The notes: generated from the letters alone by a model not told the origin. A stretch of 64,000 nucleotides of DNA from Dichomitus squalens LYAD-421 SS1 (GCF_000275845.1 NW_006766883.1:2869655-2933654), one strand, 5' to 3'; shown: positions 1-12,755, counted from the stretch's first letter. A program made the numbers and translations.

Positions 1-417
1 TGCTTCAAGACGCAACAGCCCCACCGAAAGCGTCTAGGACTTCCTCTTCGCCCTCTTCAGAATGTGACTCCTCAGGGGGCGAAGGCTGTGAACCGTTGCT
101 GCCGCTTGCCTGCGATGGGCTACCCGACGGAGACGTCAAGGTCTCTGTGCTAGTGGAACTAGGGGCGGTAGCTTCTTCTCGGAGTAGCGGGTGAGGGCCC
201 TGCGAGAGGGCTCTTAAGGCAGCTTCAAGGTTCGCAATCTTTTCCTTGAGCTCCTCTACTTCAGCTGCTGCCTTGAGTCTACATTTTCAGAAACATGAGT
301 ACCTAGTTCCTACGCATTGCAACCACGATGCGAGACATACTTCGGCCCCTTGGTCGTAGGGAGGGAGCCTGACAATGATTAGCCCGTGAGCCACATCAAT
401 CTTCCGATCGCAGGTCG
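1..417 (-). pseudogene. Second copy of an internal part of the Zn2Cys6 regulator (exons 4-5), next to an N gap
   Basis: This stretch is identical, as far as I can read, to 1056-1472. It carries the short exon after the zinc cluster and the exon for the coiled coil (AEVEELKEKIANLEAAL) and the acidic Ser/Pro-rich linker. On the minus strand it lies downstream of the parent gene, just after the N run. A real tandem duplication is possible. Because one end abuts a gap, a mis-joined contig end is at least as likely. It lacks the zinc cluster in this window, so it cannot be called as an independent gene. Confidence 0.6.
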
Positions 418-570
418 NNNNNNNNNNNNNNNNNNNNNNNNNNNNNNNNNNNNNNNNNNNNNNNNNNNNNNNNNNNNNNNNNNNNNNNNNNNNNNNNNNN
501 NNNNNNNNNNNNNNNNNNNNNNNNNNNNNNNNNNNNNNNNNNNNNNNNNNNNNNNNNNNNNNNNNNNNNN
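418..570. other. Assembly gap (153 N)
   Basis: Run of N inside the Zn2Cys6 regulator gene. The flanks carry duplicated sequence (1-417 equals 1056-1472), so the true size and order across the gap are unknown. Confidence 1.
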
Positions 571-586
571 TCCCGCGGGAGAGGGT

Positions 587-1830
587 ACCACCTAGCACCG
601 GACGTAAGCAAACAGATGCGGATAACGTGATCGAACGACATACAGAAACTTGGAGTTCTCGAAGTATATATCGCACAACCGAAGCGCCTGCTCCATGGTA
701 GGCATACACGAGAGGAGTTCCTCGGCCACTTGTTCGTTAGTACAGAAGACGTCAAGCTCCTTGCAAGCCTCGTCGACTGTAACCTGTGTCAATCTGGGCA
801 GCGTCAGGAAGTTGCCCGTCGGACCGAGCCTTTCGGGTGCCTTGTATACACCGTGAACGTAGTAACTTGCAAATAAGCGTCCTGAGAACATACATGGATG
901 AGGTACTGGCGATGCACTTAGTCTGAGAGCGATCGGGATGTTGCATTGTACTCTTCACATACCTCCGTTCGTGATGTTTGGCCAAAGAATCTGGCCTCTC
1001 CTCGAGTACCAAGAGTCAGCGTTCCTTTTTGAATGAGTGATCAGTTTGATACAAGTGCTTCAAGACGCAACAGCCCCACCGAAAGCGTCTAGGACTTCCT
1101 CTTCGCCCTCTTCAGAATGTGACTCCTCAGGGGGCGAAGGCTGTGAACCGTTGCTGCCGCTTGCCTGCGATGGGCTACCCGACGGAGACGTCAAGGTCTC
1201 TGTGCTAGTGGAACTAGGGGCGGTAGCTTCTTCTCGGAGTAGCGGGTGAGGGCCCTGCGAGAGGGCTCTTAAGGCAGCTTCAAGGTTCGCAATCTTTTCC
1301 TTGAGCTCCTCTACTTCAGCTGCTGCCTTGAGTCTACATTTTCAGAAACATGAGTACCTAGTTCCTACGCATTGCAACCACGATGCGAGACATACTTCGG
1401 CCCCTTGGTCGTAGGGAGGGAGCCTGACAATGATTAGCCCGTGAGCCACATCAATCTTCCGATCGCAGGTCGTGTCCACCGAACACTCACCGTCGGGGCA
1501 TAGGGCAGCACACCCTCTTTTCGTACACGACTCGCATGGGACCTAGAAAAGACGTAACGACATAATCAATACAGGATGGCGCCACGCATTCTCCGTGGAC
1601 TACATCAAGTCCGAAGGCACTTACTTGACGATCACAACGCAGCTTGAGCCTGGTCAATCGTGGATCATCAGTTCCCGCTCGGTGCTTCGTTCGGAAATCC
1701 GCAGTTCCACTCACCTCCGACATTCCGCGCATGAGACAGGTACTCTCCCAGGTTTGCGCCTCTGCCTGGACTCTCCGTCCACGCCAGAACCCGCTTGGGA
1801 TTCCTTGTCATTTGTCCTAACAGGAGCCAT
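587..1830 (-). CDS. Zn2Cys6 fungal transcription factor, 5' part, interrupted by gap
   Basis: Nuclear DNA-binding regulator, seen as its N-terminal part only. The start ATG at 1830 opens a basic leader (RQRRKPGRVPVS), followed by the zinc cluster spread over three exons: CAEC then RR (1830-1715), LKLRCDRQ (1649-1625), and VPCESCTKRGCAALCPDG (1542-1491). The spacing C-x2-C-x6-C-x5-C-x2-C-x8-C fits the family. Next come SLPTTKGPK and a coiled coil (AEVEELKEKIANLEAAL), presumably for dimerisation, and a Ser/Glu linker. The exon with RGEARFFGQTSRTE and the one with FSGRLFASYYVHG (about 891-645) match the start of the middle homology region of basidiomycete Zn2Cys6 proteins. The gene runs into the N gap; its C-terminus is not visible. 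It lies 432 bp downstream of the Ppo gene on the same strand, but no regulatory link can be read from sequence. Confidence 0.85.
1056..1472. repeat. 417-bp direct repeat, copy of 1-417
   Basis: Identical to the left window edge at an offset of 1055 bases. It covers an intron, the exon for the coiled coil and part of the linker of the Zn2Cys6 gene. The left copy ends exactly at the N gap. Confidence 0.9.
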
Positions 1831-2262
1831 ACTGTCTTGGTGTAGAACGCTAGCTATGGACGTAGTACAAAATGGTGGCTCCTGTAAGGCGGAGGCAGAT
1901 TATAAAGGCCGACAATTGCTAGCGGCAATCCCTTGGTGATGATCGCGGCTGGGCGCCTGGGGCGTGAGCCCTACGCACGTTCCGAGTCAGTCGGAAGTGC
2001 CGAGAACGCCGCGCGTATGCATCGGCATCGGCAGCCGATCATGACTAAGCTCATCCAATGGTCCATCCGCTCAGCTATAATAATTGTACTGGCAAAGAAA
2101 TCATATCATTGTTCATCTCATCCTAGGACACAACGTGCTCAAAACCTTTACAACAACCCCTAGATCCACTACCTGGGAGATGATATACAAGCATTCGTAG
2201 ATCCGTTCGTGACAGCCATTTCCGAATTCCAGACCATGCGTGTAGCGCTAGCCCATCATGTT
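1831..2262. other. Intergenic region upstream of the Zn2Cys6 regulator
   Basis: It contains the presumed promoter of the regulator and the 3' flank of the Ppo gene. An AT-rich stretch (TTATAA) lies at 1900-1905, about 70 bp upstream of the ATG. No other gene is visible. Confidence 0.5.
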
Positions 2263-5200
2263 TCACGCTCCATACTGCCGTTGAAGAGGGCGATAAGAGC
2301 CCGGAACTTAGCCAAGAGGACGGTCTGAGACTCACCGTAACTTGGAGAGAGTCAGGCCAGTAGCCCGGAAGCCCAACATGGTCCGTATACATGTCGAAGT
2401 CGACCCCAAACTTCTGCGTCTGCAGCTTGCTGATCGTACCAGCAGGTCCCTTGACACGCTGCAGGTTCGGGAGCTGGAAGACGTTCTTCACGATCTCCAC
2501 GACAATCTGCGCCCGAGATGCCATCAGCCCTGGTTCTTCCACGATGACGAGGAGATAGATTACCTCTTCAGCTTGGGAGCTGCCCAGGCACCTATAGAAA
2601 CTGGCAGCCTGCAGGACTTCGTAGGCCTGTGCAGACCGGCGAGGGTTGATCGTCAATGGATCGGGGAAATCGTTGGGCTAGACGCGAAGAGCATGGCTCC
2701 GGATGAGCTTCTCGAAGTGTGCCGTTATTAGAAGAGTCTTACGTTCACGAGCGCCTTCTTGAGGTCGAGCACCAACGTCTGCTTCGGCTGGCCAGGGGGT
2801 GTGCTGGAGACGGCATCCTCACGTAAAACGGCGGCGAACTGCGACGATGCTCGTCAGAATACCCTCCAATGAGAACGATTTTGGTCGACAAGCAAGTACC
2901 TGGGGGTTCAATCCTACAGACGGTGGAACTCATGTTAAGGCGCACGTGGGTAAGAGGTTCATGCACCACTCACGCTGGGCTTCTCTGACGTATCCCTTCA
3001 GCAACTCGTGACTGGCGGCGTCCTGCGCTTTCGAGAGTTTCACAACCTCCGCCAGCTCTGTGGCGCGATCAGCGTCCAAGTAGAAGTCCACGATTTGGGC
3101 CGCCGCTATGATGCGTTGGTAAGTCATCCACGTCTCCACGCCAGAGAAAGTAGAACATACTCTTCGCCATGCTGACGGACGAGGCCACGGCGAAACCTAG
3201 GATATCCGCGACGAGCTGCTGATGCGGGGCCTTCGACTGAGAAATCGTCTTGAGGAAGTCGTGCGAAGGCTCATGAGATTGGAACAGGAATGCTGAGATC
3301 GTCTTGATACCGAGTCCAGGAACGGCATCGCTGAGAGCCTTCTCGATGAACTGGGAGAGGATTTGGGCGAAGTAGGATGCACGCCTGCTGATAGACCAGT
3401 TGTTCTCCGGCAAGGAGTTGAAGTAGACGGCAGTGAAGACTAGCTTCAACATGTCGTGCACTTCTACAGGCGTGAGCAAGCCATCCTTCTTGTCGGCCGT
3501 CTTCAGCGGGATACCAAGCTAAAGCCGATGGCGCGCATGTGAACAAGCAATACGCTGCTATCGATGTATGGTACGCACGATGAATTCAGAAACCCAGTAG
3601 ATTGGCGCGAGGTTAACAACATTGCCGACGATGTCAAGACGTGAGCCAGGAAGGCCGTCGATGTCGAGCGAGTGCTGCTTGATCAGCTTTTGCACTGTCT
3701 GGCCGATCCACTGCACATGGGATTTGAGAGCATCCTGAGTCGGGAACAACGCCTGGGTAAGCGCGAGCTTGCGTGCGTCGCCACTGTCAAAGATATCAGT
3801 ACCTATTACTCAAAGGTTGAGATAGCCTACGCACACATCCGCGACAACGGAGAATTTGCTCGCAGTGGACTCAAAGACCTTGCTCTCAACCGTGGGGTAG
3901 TGAGCCGGGTCCTTCAAGATCTTGCTGATATCAGAAACGGTGTCCACAATCTTGTCCACCGGCTGAGGAACAGGTCGTTGGAAGTCGTACTGGTCGACGA
4001 GGTGGAGCTTCGTCAAGTTCTGCTTGGTGACTTGCGGAGTGAAGAAGGGGAATAGGGCATAGGCGCTGTTCTGTTCGGGGCGGACGCGAGGTCAGACAGG
4101 GAACACTCCTATTTCGGACAGATGGGTCACGCACCCCAGGGTAGTGCCTTGGAAGGTGTCGGAACAGCAGCCTGGGGAGCGCCGCACCGAACGCGCCATT
4201 GTCGGGGTCACGCGCGCAGTCCTGGAAGCCCCACGCGGTGAGGTTGGCAGCTGCAGGGAAGTAGAAGATTGGTCAACCGAGACCGCTCTTGGGACCAAAG
4301 TAACCTACGTGTATAGTCGGTGGTGTAGAAGCGGTCCCCTAGAAAGCAAAAAGGAGTCAATCCACTGCTCGTGGACAGCACGGGCGGCGCGTGTTGGCAT
4401 GCCGCCGCTGGTCTGTGCAGATATGAAACACTCACCGCGAACGAGGGCGATGGCGTCGCTCAGGATCGCGCGCGTCATTGTGTAACCGCAGCAGAGACCT
4501 GAAGCTGGACCCAAGCCCATGATTTCCTGCACCGCCGATGAGTCATCAATATAAAGATGTCAAGTAAAGTTGCAGCCAGTGGTCACCTCAGCCTGGAGAC
4601 CTGGATAGAGTTCCAGATTATCAATGTGCCCGTAGAGCTGGCGAGCGGCGTTCTGTAAAGGTGAAACACTGCTCAGCCCCGCTTACACCACAAGTAGTAC
4701 GTGAACAGCCCGGTGGAGGACAATTCGACTGAGGGTGTTCAGAAGACATACCGCAATCTCAGGATCAGAGTTCCACTCCTCGAACGTATCGAACCGCTTC
4801 AGGCCCAAGAATTCGCGGAACTCATTCATCGTGCAGACACCCCACTGCCGTGCCTGCACCATACCCAGGATCTCTACGACACGCAGGCATGCGGGCGAGC
4901 CGCGCGCACGGTACGCGCCTGCCTGCTTCTCGGTGGCATCCTGGAGGATCTTGGCCAGGTCGTCATCGCTGAACCGGCCGTTCGTACGCTTGAGACCCGC
5001 GAAGGTGCGAGTGCGCGGGTCGGGGTCGACCTGCTTCCAGGTGTTCAAGACGGCGGGGATGAAGTCCGAAAGCTCCAGCCTGTCGAGGGGCTTGTTGACA
5101 CCCTTGAAGGCATTGTTGAAGATGTCTTCCGTCCACTTGATGTCCGCCGCCGCCGTTGTCGCGTGCCACTGTCCGTACAGGTGATGATCAGTTCATATTA

Positions 5201-7118
5201 TGTTGTAAATGGGGCACGGACGAGCAAGACGTACACGATAGAGGACATTAAACTCTACAGAGCACTGGTTGCCATCGCCGCGACCGACGACCTGACCATC
5301 GGGAGTCTTGATAGGCTACAAACGATATGCGCTCATGTTAGTTCGATAACATCGCAATGGAAGGTAGGCTCACATCGAAAGGATTCATGCTCCACGTGCA
5401 GCCGTCACGGCCCAGACCGAGGAAGCCCGCAACATAGTCGCCAAAGATCATAGCCATGAAGTTCCCGCAGCTGTCGTAGTCAGAAACGTGAGCAAGAACC
5501 GCTCCGGTGATAGAAGCAAAGATGCATACTTGACAAGGCGAGCGGTCTGGAAGATCTCTTCGTCTTGACGGGCGCGGGCATCGGGGTCAGTCGGTGGAGG
5601 ATCCGTCCAGCGTCCACGCTCGTTCAACTTCAACAGCATCTCTGCAATGTACTGTGGGTCCCGTTCATTCAATATTCTAAGGAATGAGGAGGACATTCGT
5701 CATGTCACTTACGTTGTGGTTGCGGCTGAAGAGGACGAGCAACGCGGTGGCAGCGGGGGGAACGAAAATGAGCCTTTCCTCAGCAAAGGCATCGGGATAG
5801 AGGAGGCCGCGACCCTGTTCCTTGTCACGCACGGAGTCCTGCTCCTTCTGATTGGTGCCGTACAAGATCGACAGGTCAAGGTACGAAGACGTGTTGTTCT
5901 TGGTCATATCCCTGGGGTCCGTGCGGAATAGCATGTGCGTGACCAGCGAGGCATATGCAAACGTCAGCGAAGAGTTGCCTCCCGGATGGTTTTGGAACTG
6001 TGGAAAGGCACCAGTCAGCGATCACCTTCATCTGTGATGGCATGAGATTGACCTACGTCACGCGCTTTCAAGAGCGAGTCGAAGACATCGCCCGGGTCGG
6101 GCAGCGTGCTCGATGGGAGGGGGTACTTGCTCTGCACACTCCTGGCGTAAGGAGTTCCGGCTTTGCCAAGATTGGGCAAGTTCACGTTGTTTCCACTCCC
6201 ATCTGCAGTGCGGAAAGTGAACGGGAGGCGCTGAGGGGTAATCGCGCTTTGCAATCCAGGTGCTGGGACGGCCGGCGTAGGGGTCGCAGCAGGATAGTCC
6301 GTCCCGATATACGTCACCGGAGGGTGGGGTAGGGTGTTGTAAAGCAGAGTGATTACTTGATTGTTCATCGCGATGGACTCCGGTGAGCCTTGAGGGAGCC
6401 AGCACAAGATATACAGAGTTTTTGTGAACTAGAAGAGTTTTCGGATTCAGCTGTGCAGAAGAATACATATCGACTGAGTAACTCACCAGCTTCTTGCGAT
6501 CATCTAGAGAGTTCGAGTGAATGACCGAGTCAACGAGTGCTTGATAGGTCTGAGTGGATTTGATTGTTGAACGTTAAGTGTCTACCTGAGCACGCAACAA
6601 CACGCTATCACTATCAACTCACCGTCGGATCGAATAGCTCTGTGACAGCAGGAGTGACCAGCTTCAAGCTATCCTTAACGCTGGAAGCGACTTTGTACAA
6701 ATCTGAGTGAGGGTCGCTTCTGGTTGTGCTCGTAATAGGCTGAGCCTCCGGGTCGTAACGACCATCGGGCGCAATGGGCAAGGCACGCGAAGCGAGGTGT
6801 TGCGCGTCGGCAAGAGTCTGTATGTGTGTAAGATCAAAGACTGTCCAGCAACTCGATCGAGGATAATCAACGTCTCGTCGCGCTTACCACCACATCGAAT
6901 AGACCAAGCGCCATGTTGTGCGGTAGGTTTCGGAAGAGTGGAGGGATTGGGACGGGATGCTGGGGCTGAGGAGGTTGGCTCGAGCTGGCTACAGTAGATA
7001 TACAAAACGGACGTCGGCCCAGTCCAGGGAAGAATGGCTGACGGTCACGGTAGAAAGCGAAGGACTCTGCTGTGCAGCACCGGCGGTTGGAAGTTCCGTG
7101 TCCGGCATCATCATGCAA
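2263..7118 (-). CDS. ppo: Ppo-type fatty acid oxygenase: haem dioxygenase fused to a P450 domain
   Basis: Psi-factor/oxylipin-producing oxygenase. Family knowledge: the peroxidase-like half oxygenates linoleate to a hydroperoxide, and the P450 half isomerises it to a diol or cleaves it. About fifteen or more exons. The dioxygenase half shows QFQNHPGGNSS, the distal-histidine segment LVTHMLFRTDP, the calcium-site segment NNTSSYLDLSILYG (near 5900), and the proximal haem motif FNVLYR|WH, split by an intron near 5170-5240. The P450 half shows an ExxR-like EAQR (near 2965) and a haem-thiolate segment FYRCLGS (near 2590) that keeps its Cys. The last intron joins SLQVT to YGA and a stop at 2263. 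N-terminal exons are weakly conserved: the most secure one contains LFRNLPHNMALGLFDV, and the ATG at 7118 is only the nearest in-frame start. A start further upstream cannot be excluded. Confidence 0.9.
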
Positions 7119-8607
7119 GGCGTGTGTTGTGCAGATAAAGTGTATAAGATCACCAATTTCAGATCGCTGTATAAGGTGTACGGAGCCTACCTCTGCCCCG
7201 AATTACGATACCACGGCCCTGAGCGCTGAGGGTAAGGGTCTGCGAGGTAATGACATTGACCGATTGCGGGGAAGATGGAGGCCGAACATGTAAGGCGCTC
7301 CTGAGATGACGGACTCGTGGGCGAGCCATGGTTCCCGTGCTTTGCTTGGGCCGAAGAAGGGGGAGATAGTACCTTCATAGGGCGAGGTTCCATGCTATGT
7401 AGCGATATGGAGAGACTGACAAGCTATTCGAATGCCGCGGACGCGCATCTAGGAGACTCGACGAGTTCTCAGGAACTGTCGTCGGCTTTGATTTAGCACA
7501 GGTACCATGACACAGGGTAACTGGGATTAGGGCGCTCAAGAGAACATCGGCGTCACTGCAATCATCAAAGCTTCCGAAGATAAGGGCGGCGACTTGATGA
7601 CTGGAAGGCAAGAGAACACGAGAGCGGATCGGCACGCTCCACGATGGAGGCGACAGGAGCAGGAGAAAGCTGCAGCCTCCTGAGCTGTGGGGGCGACGAT
7701 GAGCACGCGGACAGACGTTGGACTTGTCGTTCACTGAGCTTCCCGATTAGATCTAGAAACACCGTCGTTAGGCGCCCGTGTGCTACTCAGCGCTCAACCG
7801 GCATGGGAGCAAGTCCCTCCACTTCGTCGTCGACTTCCTGATTTGCTTCCGTGCGCAGTCCATCTGCCACTTTCCTGACCGTCTCCTATCCCGCCATCTC
7901 ACCGCACGACCTCCTCCCGTCATCGTGAGACAAGATCACGCACTACAGTCAGATTCCGCTCGTGAATATGATTAACTTCGAGGTCGTGTTTCAACCGTAC
8001 CGCTCATTTGGTTTGACGGTGCTGTGTACTCCACCGCTCTCTTTCGGAATCCTCGATGTTCGCTGGTGGTCCTCCGGCTCATCGGTCACTCAACCTATAC
8101 CTGAGTAGTCAATATCTCGCTATCCCTTGTTGGTCTCCGGGCTTCTTTCCGAGATTATGCTATACACCATCGCCTCCTTAGTGCTTCTGAACTTTTCAGA
8201 ATTACGTACCGGACCAGTTACTCCCATATAACCGGTCGACATCGATCACGCCCTACCTGGTATCGGGTTGTACTGAAAAGCATAGTCCGACGCGACCTGT
8301 CTCACATCCATTGCCCATGCACTCCTTCGCTGCGGGAGCCAGCGCCGATCACTGACTTCTTTGAGCCATCTGCCACGCTCGCGCCCCGCCGCCGACGCCG
8401 AGCGCGCCCACTCCACCATCGACATCACGACATCTTCACACCGCCGCCGACAAGCGATCGTTTCGCAATATAACAGGATACGATTTCAGACGGGTATGCT
8501 TGTTCCGGATCCTTAGCATATAAACCATCCTCCCCTCCCACGACTTCCCTCACGATTCACGACCGTCACGACTCTCTTTCTCGCCTGTACCAGCTTCACG
8601 ACCTGCC
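7119..8607. other. Intergenic, divergent promoter region between Ppo and DUF2235 gene 1
   Basis: No convincing gene. Open frames on the minus strand at 7187-7393 and 7375-7734 could be 5' exons or UTR of the Ppo gene, but I see no domain in them. The right end carries the DUF2235 promoter. Confidence 0.4.
8519..8524 (+). promoter_or_regulatory. TATA box of DUF2235 gene 1
   Basis: TATAAA, 84 bp upstream of the ATG at 8608, followed by a C/T-rich leader. Confidence 0.5.
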
Positions 8608-11467
8608 ATGTCCCCCATTAGCGCAACTCCCAACCTTGGCACTCGGGCTACTACTCAAAGCACGGGTTCTCGACATTCTTCCGAGGCGGCGCCCTCGCTG
8701 CCCCGGCCTATGACGCCGTCTAGTGTGCACTCTTCATCAAGCGAGACGGGGGACAACGATATTATCCCGCCATACCACCCGGCAGCTCCCAGGACACTTG
8801 TCCTCTGCTTCGACGGTACTGGCGACCAGTTTGACTCAGATGTGCGTAATCCCTTCTCCGTCATACCGCGCGCCACAGCTCCGAACTCCGAATCCACCCC
8901 CCTTCTCCAAATGCGCGTACAGCAAATAGCTGACTCCGGAATTCCTCTCGCAGAACTCGAATGTAGTCAAGTTCTTCAGCTTGCTCAAGCGCGATGATCG
9001 ACGGGAGCAGATGGTTTACTACCAGGTATGTGACACCGGTCTACGCCCTTGAATCCGATCGCGATCGTACCAACCTGTGTGCCGCTTTCTGTGGCGTCCC
9101 TTCCTCGCGTAGGCTGGGATCGGGACCTACACGAGCCCACGAGTCTTCAGCTCCGCCGGCCAAGCTATCTTGAAGACCCTTGACGAGATGGTCGCGTGGA
9201 ACCTCGATGCGCATGTGATGGGTATGTCCCCTCGCGTTCCTTCCGCTGTAAATGGATAATATCTAACCATACTATACCGTAGGCGGATACGAGTTCTTGA
9301 TGCAAAATTGTAGGATCGTCCGTTCCATTCCACCCTTTACGATATTGACCTCGCCTCTTCCCATTGACGTGCCGGCGCAATGTGCATATAGATGAAGCAG
9401 GCGACAAAATCTGCCTCTTCGGTTTCTCCCGCGGGGCGTACACTGCGCGCGCGCTCGCGGGAATGCTACACAAGGTTGGGCTACTCCCATCGCACAACTT
9501 CCAGCAAATACCCTTCGCGTACAAGATGTACATACGCACGGACGAGCTCGGCTGGAAGCAAAGTACGGCATTCAAGAAGGCATTCTCGATCGATGTGGAC
9601 ATTGACTTCATCGGCGTTTGGTGAGTCCGTTCTTCACGTCACACAGAACTGCACCCCGGCACGCTGCGTAGCGCGTACTTGTCGTCATCTCGCTCCAGAA
9701 GCCCTGCCCTGTCGACATTTCCCTTCATCGCGTCACCCCTTGCCCTCCGACGCCTGAACTGACCATGTGGTCGCACAGGGACACCGTCTGTTCCGTCGGG
9801 CTCATCCCTCAAAGGCTTCCCTTCACTGCGTCCAACACCGCGATTCGTGTCTTCCGTCACGCGCTATCGCTGGACGAGCGCCGCGCAAGGTTCAAGGCGA
9901 ACCACTACAATCGCCCGTCAGAGTGGGAGAAGAAACAGGGCACACACGGGGACATGCCTCGCCCCGTGCAACGTCATTTCACCATGCGCCGGAGCACGAC
10001 TAAGACTGTACAGGCGCTCGAGCGCTCAAAGTCGACGTCGCCCTCCCGATTTGCGCACTTGGCGCGGGGCATGACGCACGCGCATGGAAAAGAGGAAACG
10101 TCTGCTACCGGCACGACGGCTGTCGCGACCTCCGCAAACACTGTCACAAGCGTCGCTGCCGTAGAGCAGGAAGTAGTGCAGACTGCGGAGAGGATGGGGG
10201 ACGACGTTGAGAAGGTTGTAGAGAAGAGCACAGAAGTTGCGGAGGCGGTCGCCGAGGTTGCGGACGCAAACGGGGTCAAGCTCTGGAAGCACGCCAAGGG
10301 ACGCTTCGACACGTTCCGTACGCTCTGGCGCAAGAAGAACGGCAAGCGCCTCTCACAGGAGGAAGATGAGTTCAATAAGACAGATATCATCAACGGCGAG
10401 ACCGACGTTAAGGAGGTCTGGTTCGCAGGCTGCCATTGCGGTGAGTACTGACAGTTCCCGTCTTCCCCCTTACCCCACATGGCATTTCAGGGTCGCCGCT
10501 ACCCACCGGGTTTTCGACTTCCATTCCGTGTCCGATGTCAACGTCACGTAGAGCAGAGCTGACTAGCGCCCCTGCGCGGCTTCCTTAAACGTACTCCGAC
10601 ATGCAGACGTTGGCGGCGGCTCTGTCGCAGACAGCGAGAAGCACTCCCTAGCTCGCATCCCGCTGCGTTGGATGGTTCGCGAGTGCTTCCGCACCAACAC
10701 CGGCATCCGCTTCCATGCCGAGCTCCTCAAAGACGTCGGTCTCGATCCTCAGAACCTCTGGCCGCACGTGAAGGACCCGTACGAGTTCGGCCCGGGGCTC
10801 GAGCACGCACCCCAGATCCCACCGCTGCACCCTTCCCCACGGATATCGCTCGACCCGCCGACGCCCCCAGAGAAGTCGAGGCAGGACGTGGAGAGCAAGT
10901 ACGTCCACGCAAACGGTATCTTCGCGCACCCCCCGACTGTATCACATGCGTCTCCTCCCTCATCGACAGCGTCGTCGACATTGTCGCACTCGCATGCACC
11001 AGAGCATGCACGTCATGTGTCGATATCGACGACGCGGACGGTCGTAGGCTCATCGCCCACGGCCCAACAGGTGGCACATGCCGAGCCTGCGGCAGAGCTG
11101 GACGTAAACGAGGCGAAAGAGGAGCGAGAGGACGCGCTGTGTCCTATCTACGACCAGCTCAGCCTCCATCCATGGTGGTGGATACTCGAAGTACTCCCTA
11201 TCAAGCAGCGCAAACAGCTCAAGAACAACACTTGGAAGAAGTACTTGGCGTGAGTGCTCCATTCCTGCGCGACCTCGTGCATGTCATTCTGACCCCTCTT
11301 GGCGCAGCATCAACCTGGGGCACGGGCGCACGGTGCCCCCATACACGGAGCACTTTTATGTGCACCACAGCGTGAAGCTCCGGATGGAGGAGCAGAACCT
11401 GCCTGGCGGGCTGTACAAGCCAAAGGCAAAGTGGGACAACAAACTTCAACCCATCTACGTCGACTGA
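8608..11467 (+). CDS. DUF2235 alpha/beta-hydrolase, copy 1 (with extra helical insert)
   Basis: Predicted cytosolic serine hydrolase of the DUF2235 family, the fold also found in bacterial Tle1 phospholipase effectors; the fungal substrate is unknown. A Ser-rich N-terminus ends in HSSSSETGD, then RTLVLCFDGTGDQFD opens the fold. Later exons carry NSNVVKFFSLLKR, AGIGTY, the nucleophile elbow GFSRGAYTARALAGM, the segment DIDFIGVWDTV, and WFAGCHCDVGGG, which likely supplies the catalytic acid/His region. Introns interrupt at QFDSD|NSN, VYYQ|A and CHC|D, as in copy 2. The C-terminus has PLYDQL-like (PIYDQLSLHPWWWILE) and a final KLQPIYVD. Relative to copy 2 it has a roughly 100-residue insert after ALSLDERRARFKA (about 9960-10350), rich in Val/Glu/Ala heptads. 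The ATG was chosen because it is preceded by a TATA box and begins the shared Ser-rich leader. Confidence 0.85.
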
Positions 11468-12755
11468 GCTCGCGCCTTCGTTCGTCGTGCATTATCCCTC
11501 GCACACTGTCGGCCGTGAGCGGCGATCTCTCACTATGTCTTCCTCTCTCGTGATCGAGCCCCCGTTAAGGACGGGCTCTGTTCAATGGGAGTGGTCAGAA
11601 ACTGGACGGATGTATTTTTATTTACTCTGTATACGGATCCTACAATGCTACGGTTCGATGCTACGATAATTGTTCATAGTGATAACGCTTGGAAATGATT
11701 TAATGCACGAGAACGCCGTTAGTCTCCGTGAAATGTTTGTCGACTGTTATGGATCGTCGAGTATTCGGGAACATGCATCGGCTGACGAACAGTTCTTATA
11801 TCATCCGTTCGCGACTGCGCAGATGACCCGACGGCTCCGGACGACAGAATAGAAGACGTATGGAGCGCCGGCGTTTATTACATGTACTGAACGTTCATCT
11901 GTCTGCCGGCTTCGCGTTCTCACGAACTGCAAGATGGTGGACCGATCCATGCCGCTTTCATAAAACAAAGTACGTAGAGCGGCGAGACCGTCCTTCTCCC
12001 ATTGGACGGTGCTTTACGTGATGGGAGCAGCGTCGCCTTGCAGGCTGGCTCACGATCGCACCGGTTAGCTGGCGTGGGCGAGCTTTGAGAGGTTCGACAG
12101 GTGAGTTTCTAAGCTTGCTGGTCTGCGCGGCGCTCTCTCTCTCGAAGATTCGAAGCTTGACCTTTTCGTGAATCTGAAAATGCTGTAAACACCACAGTGA
12201 AAACCCGGAAGCGCTCCGCCTACCCCGGGAGGCTATGTGCACTGGGCCGGTCATCCGTGCACCTCCGGCGATCTCGCCCTTGAGGACCGTTCAACGCCCG
12301 CGAGGGAATTTGTCTTGTCGAGGATGAACACCACCCAGGGCGCCCTTTGCGATGCACCGGAGAGCCCCTTCGCCGAACGGGGTCGGGGCTTGGCTGTCGC
12401 GCCCGACGAGGGCGCATTGCATGATGGCAGATGCCCCGAGCCAGCGCGGACATCTAGCGCCATCTCAGCCTGAGTAGATCGTCATCCGAATCGGGAGAAG
12501 GGGCAGCTTCCATTCATTACCTTAAAGAGCGTCCAGCATAGATGGGCCAGAGCTGCTCGCGTAGATTCACACTCGCGAGCTTCACATGTCCTTGCTGTCC
12601 GGTCCTTCAGGCGGCTCGTGTCATAGCTCTATACCGCCGTCTCTTACCAGATTACCGGATGTCTGCCAGCCATCCCCATCCCCCGGCGTATATAGTACGG
12701 TCTTCCCTCGGACGGCCCCTTCACCTTCTCGCCATCCGCGGCCTACCCTCCCACG
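11468..12755. other. Intergenic region between the two DUF2235 genes
   Basis: 3' flank of copy 1 and promoter of copy 2. Short open frames at 12220-12470 on both strands look like GC-rich shadows. No RNA gene or repeat seen. Confidence 0.5.
12689..12695 (+). promoter_or_regulatory. TATA box of DUF2235 gene 2
   Basis: TATATAG, 67 bp upstream of the ATG at 12756. Confidence 0.5.

Noticed and set aside
287..755. Open frames crossing the first N run
   Set aside because: They are open only because N is translated as X; no coding evidence.
9974..10480. Minus-strand 168-residue frame in DUF2235 copy 1
   Set aside because: Antisense shadow of a well-supported exon.
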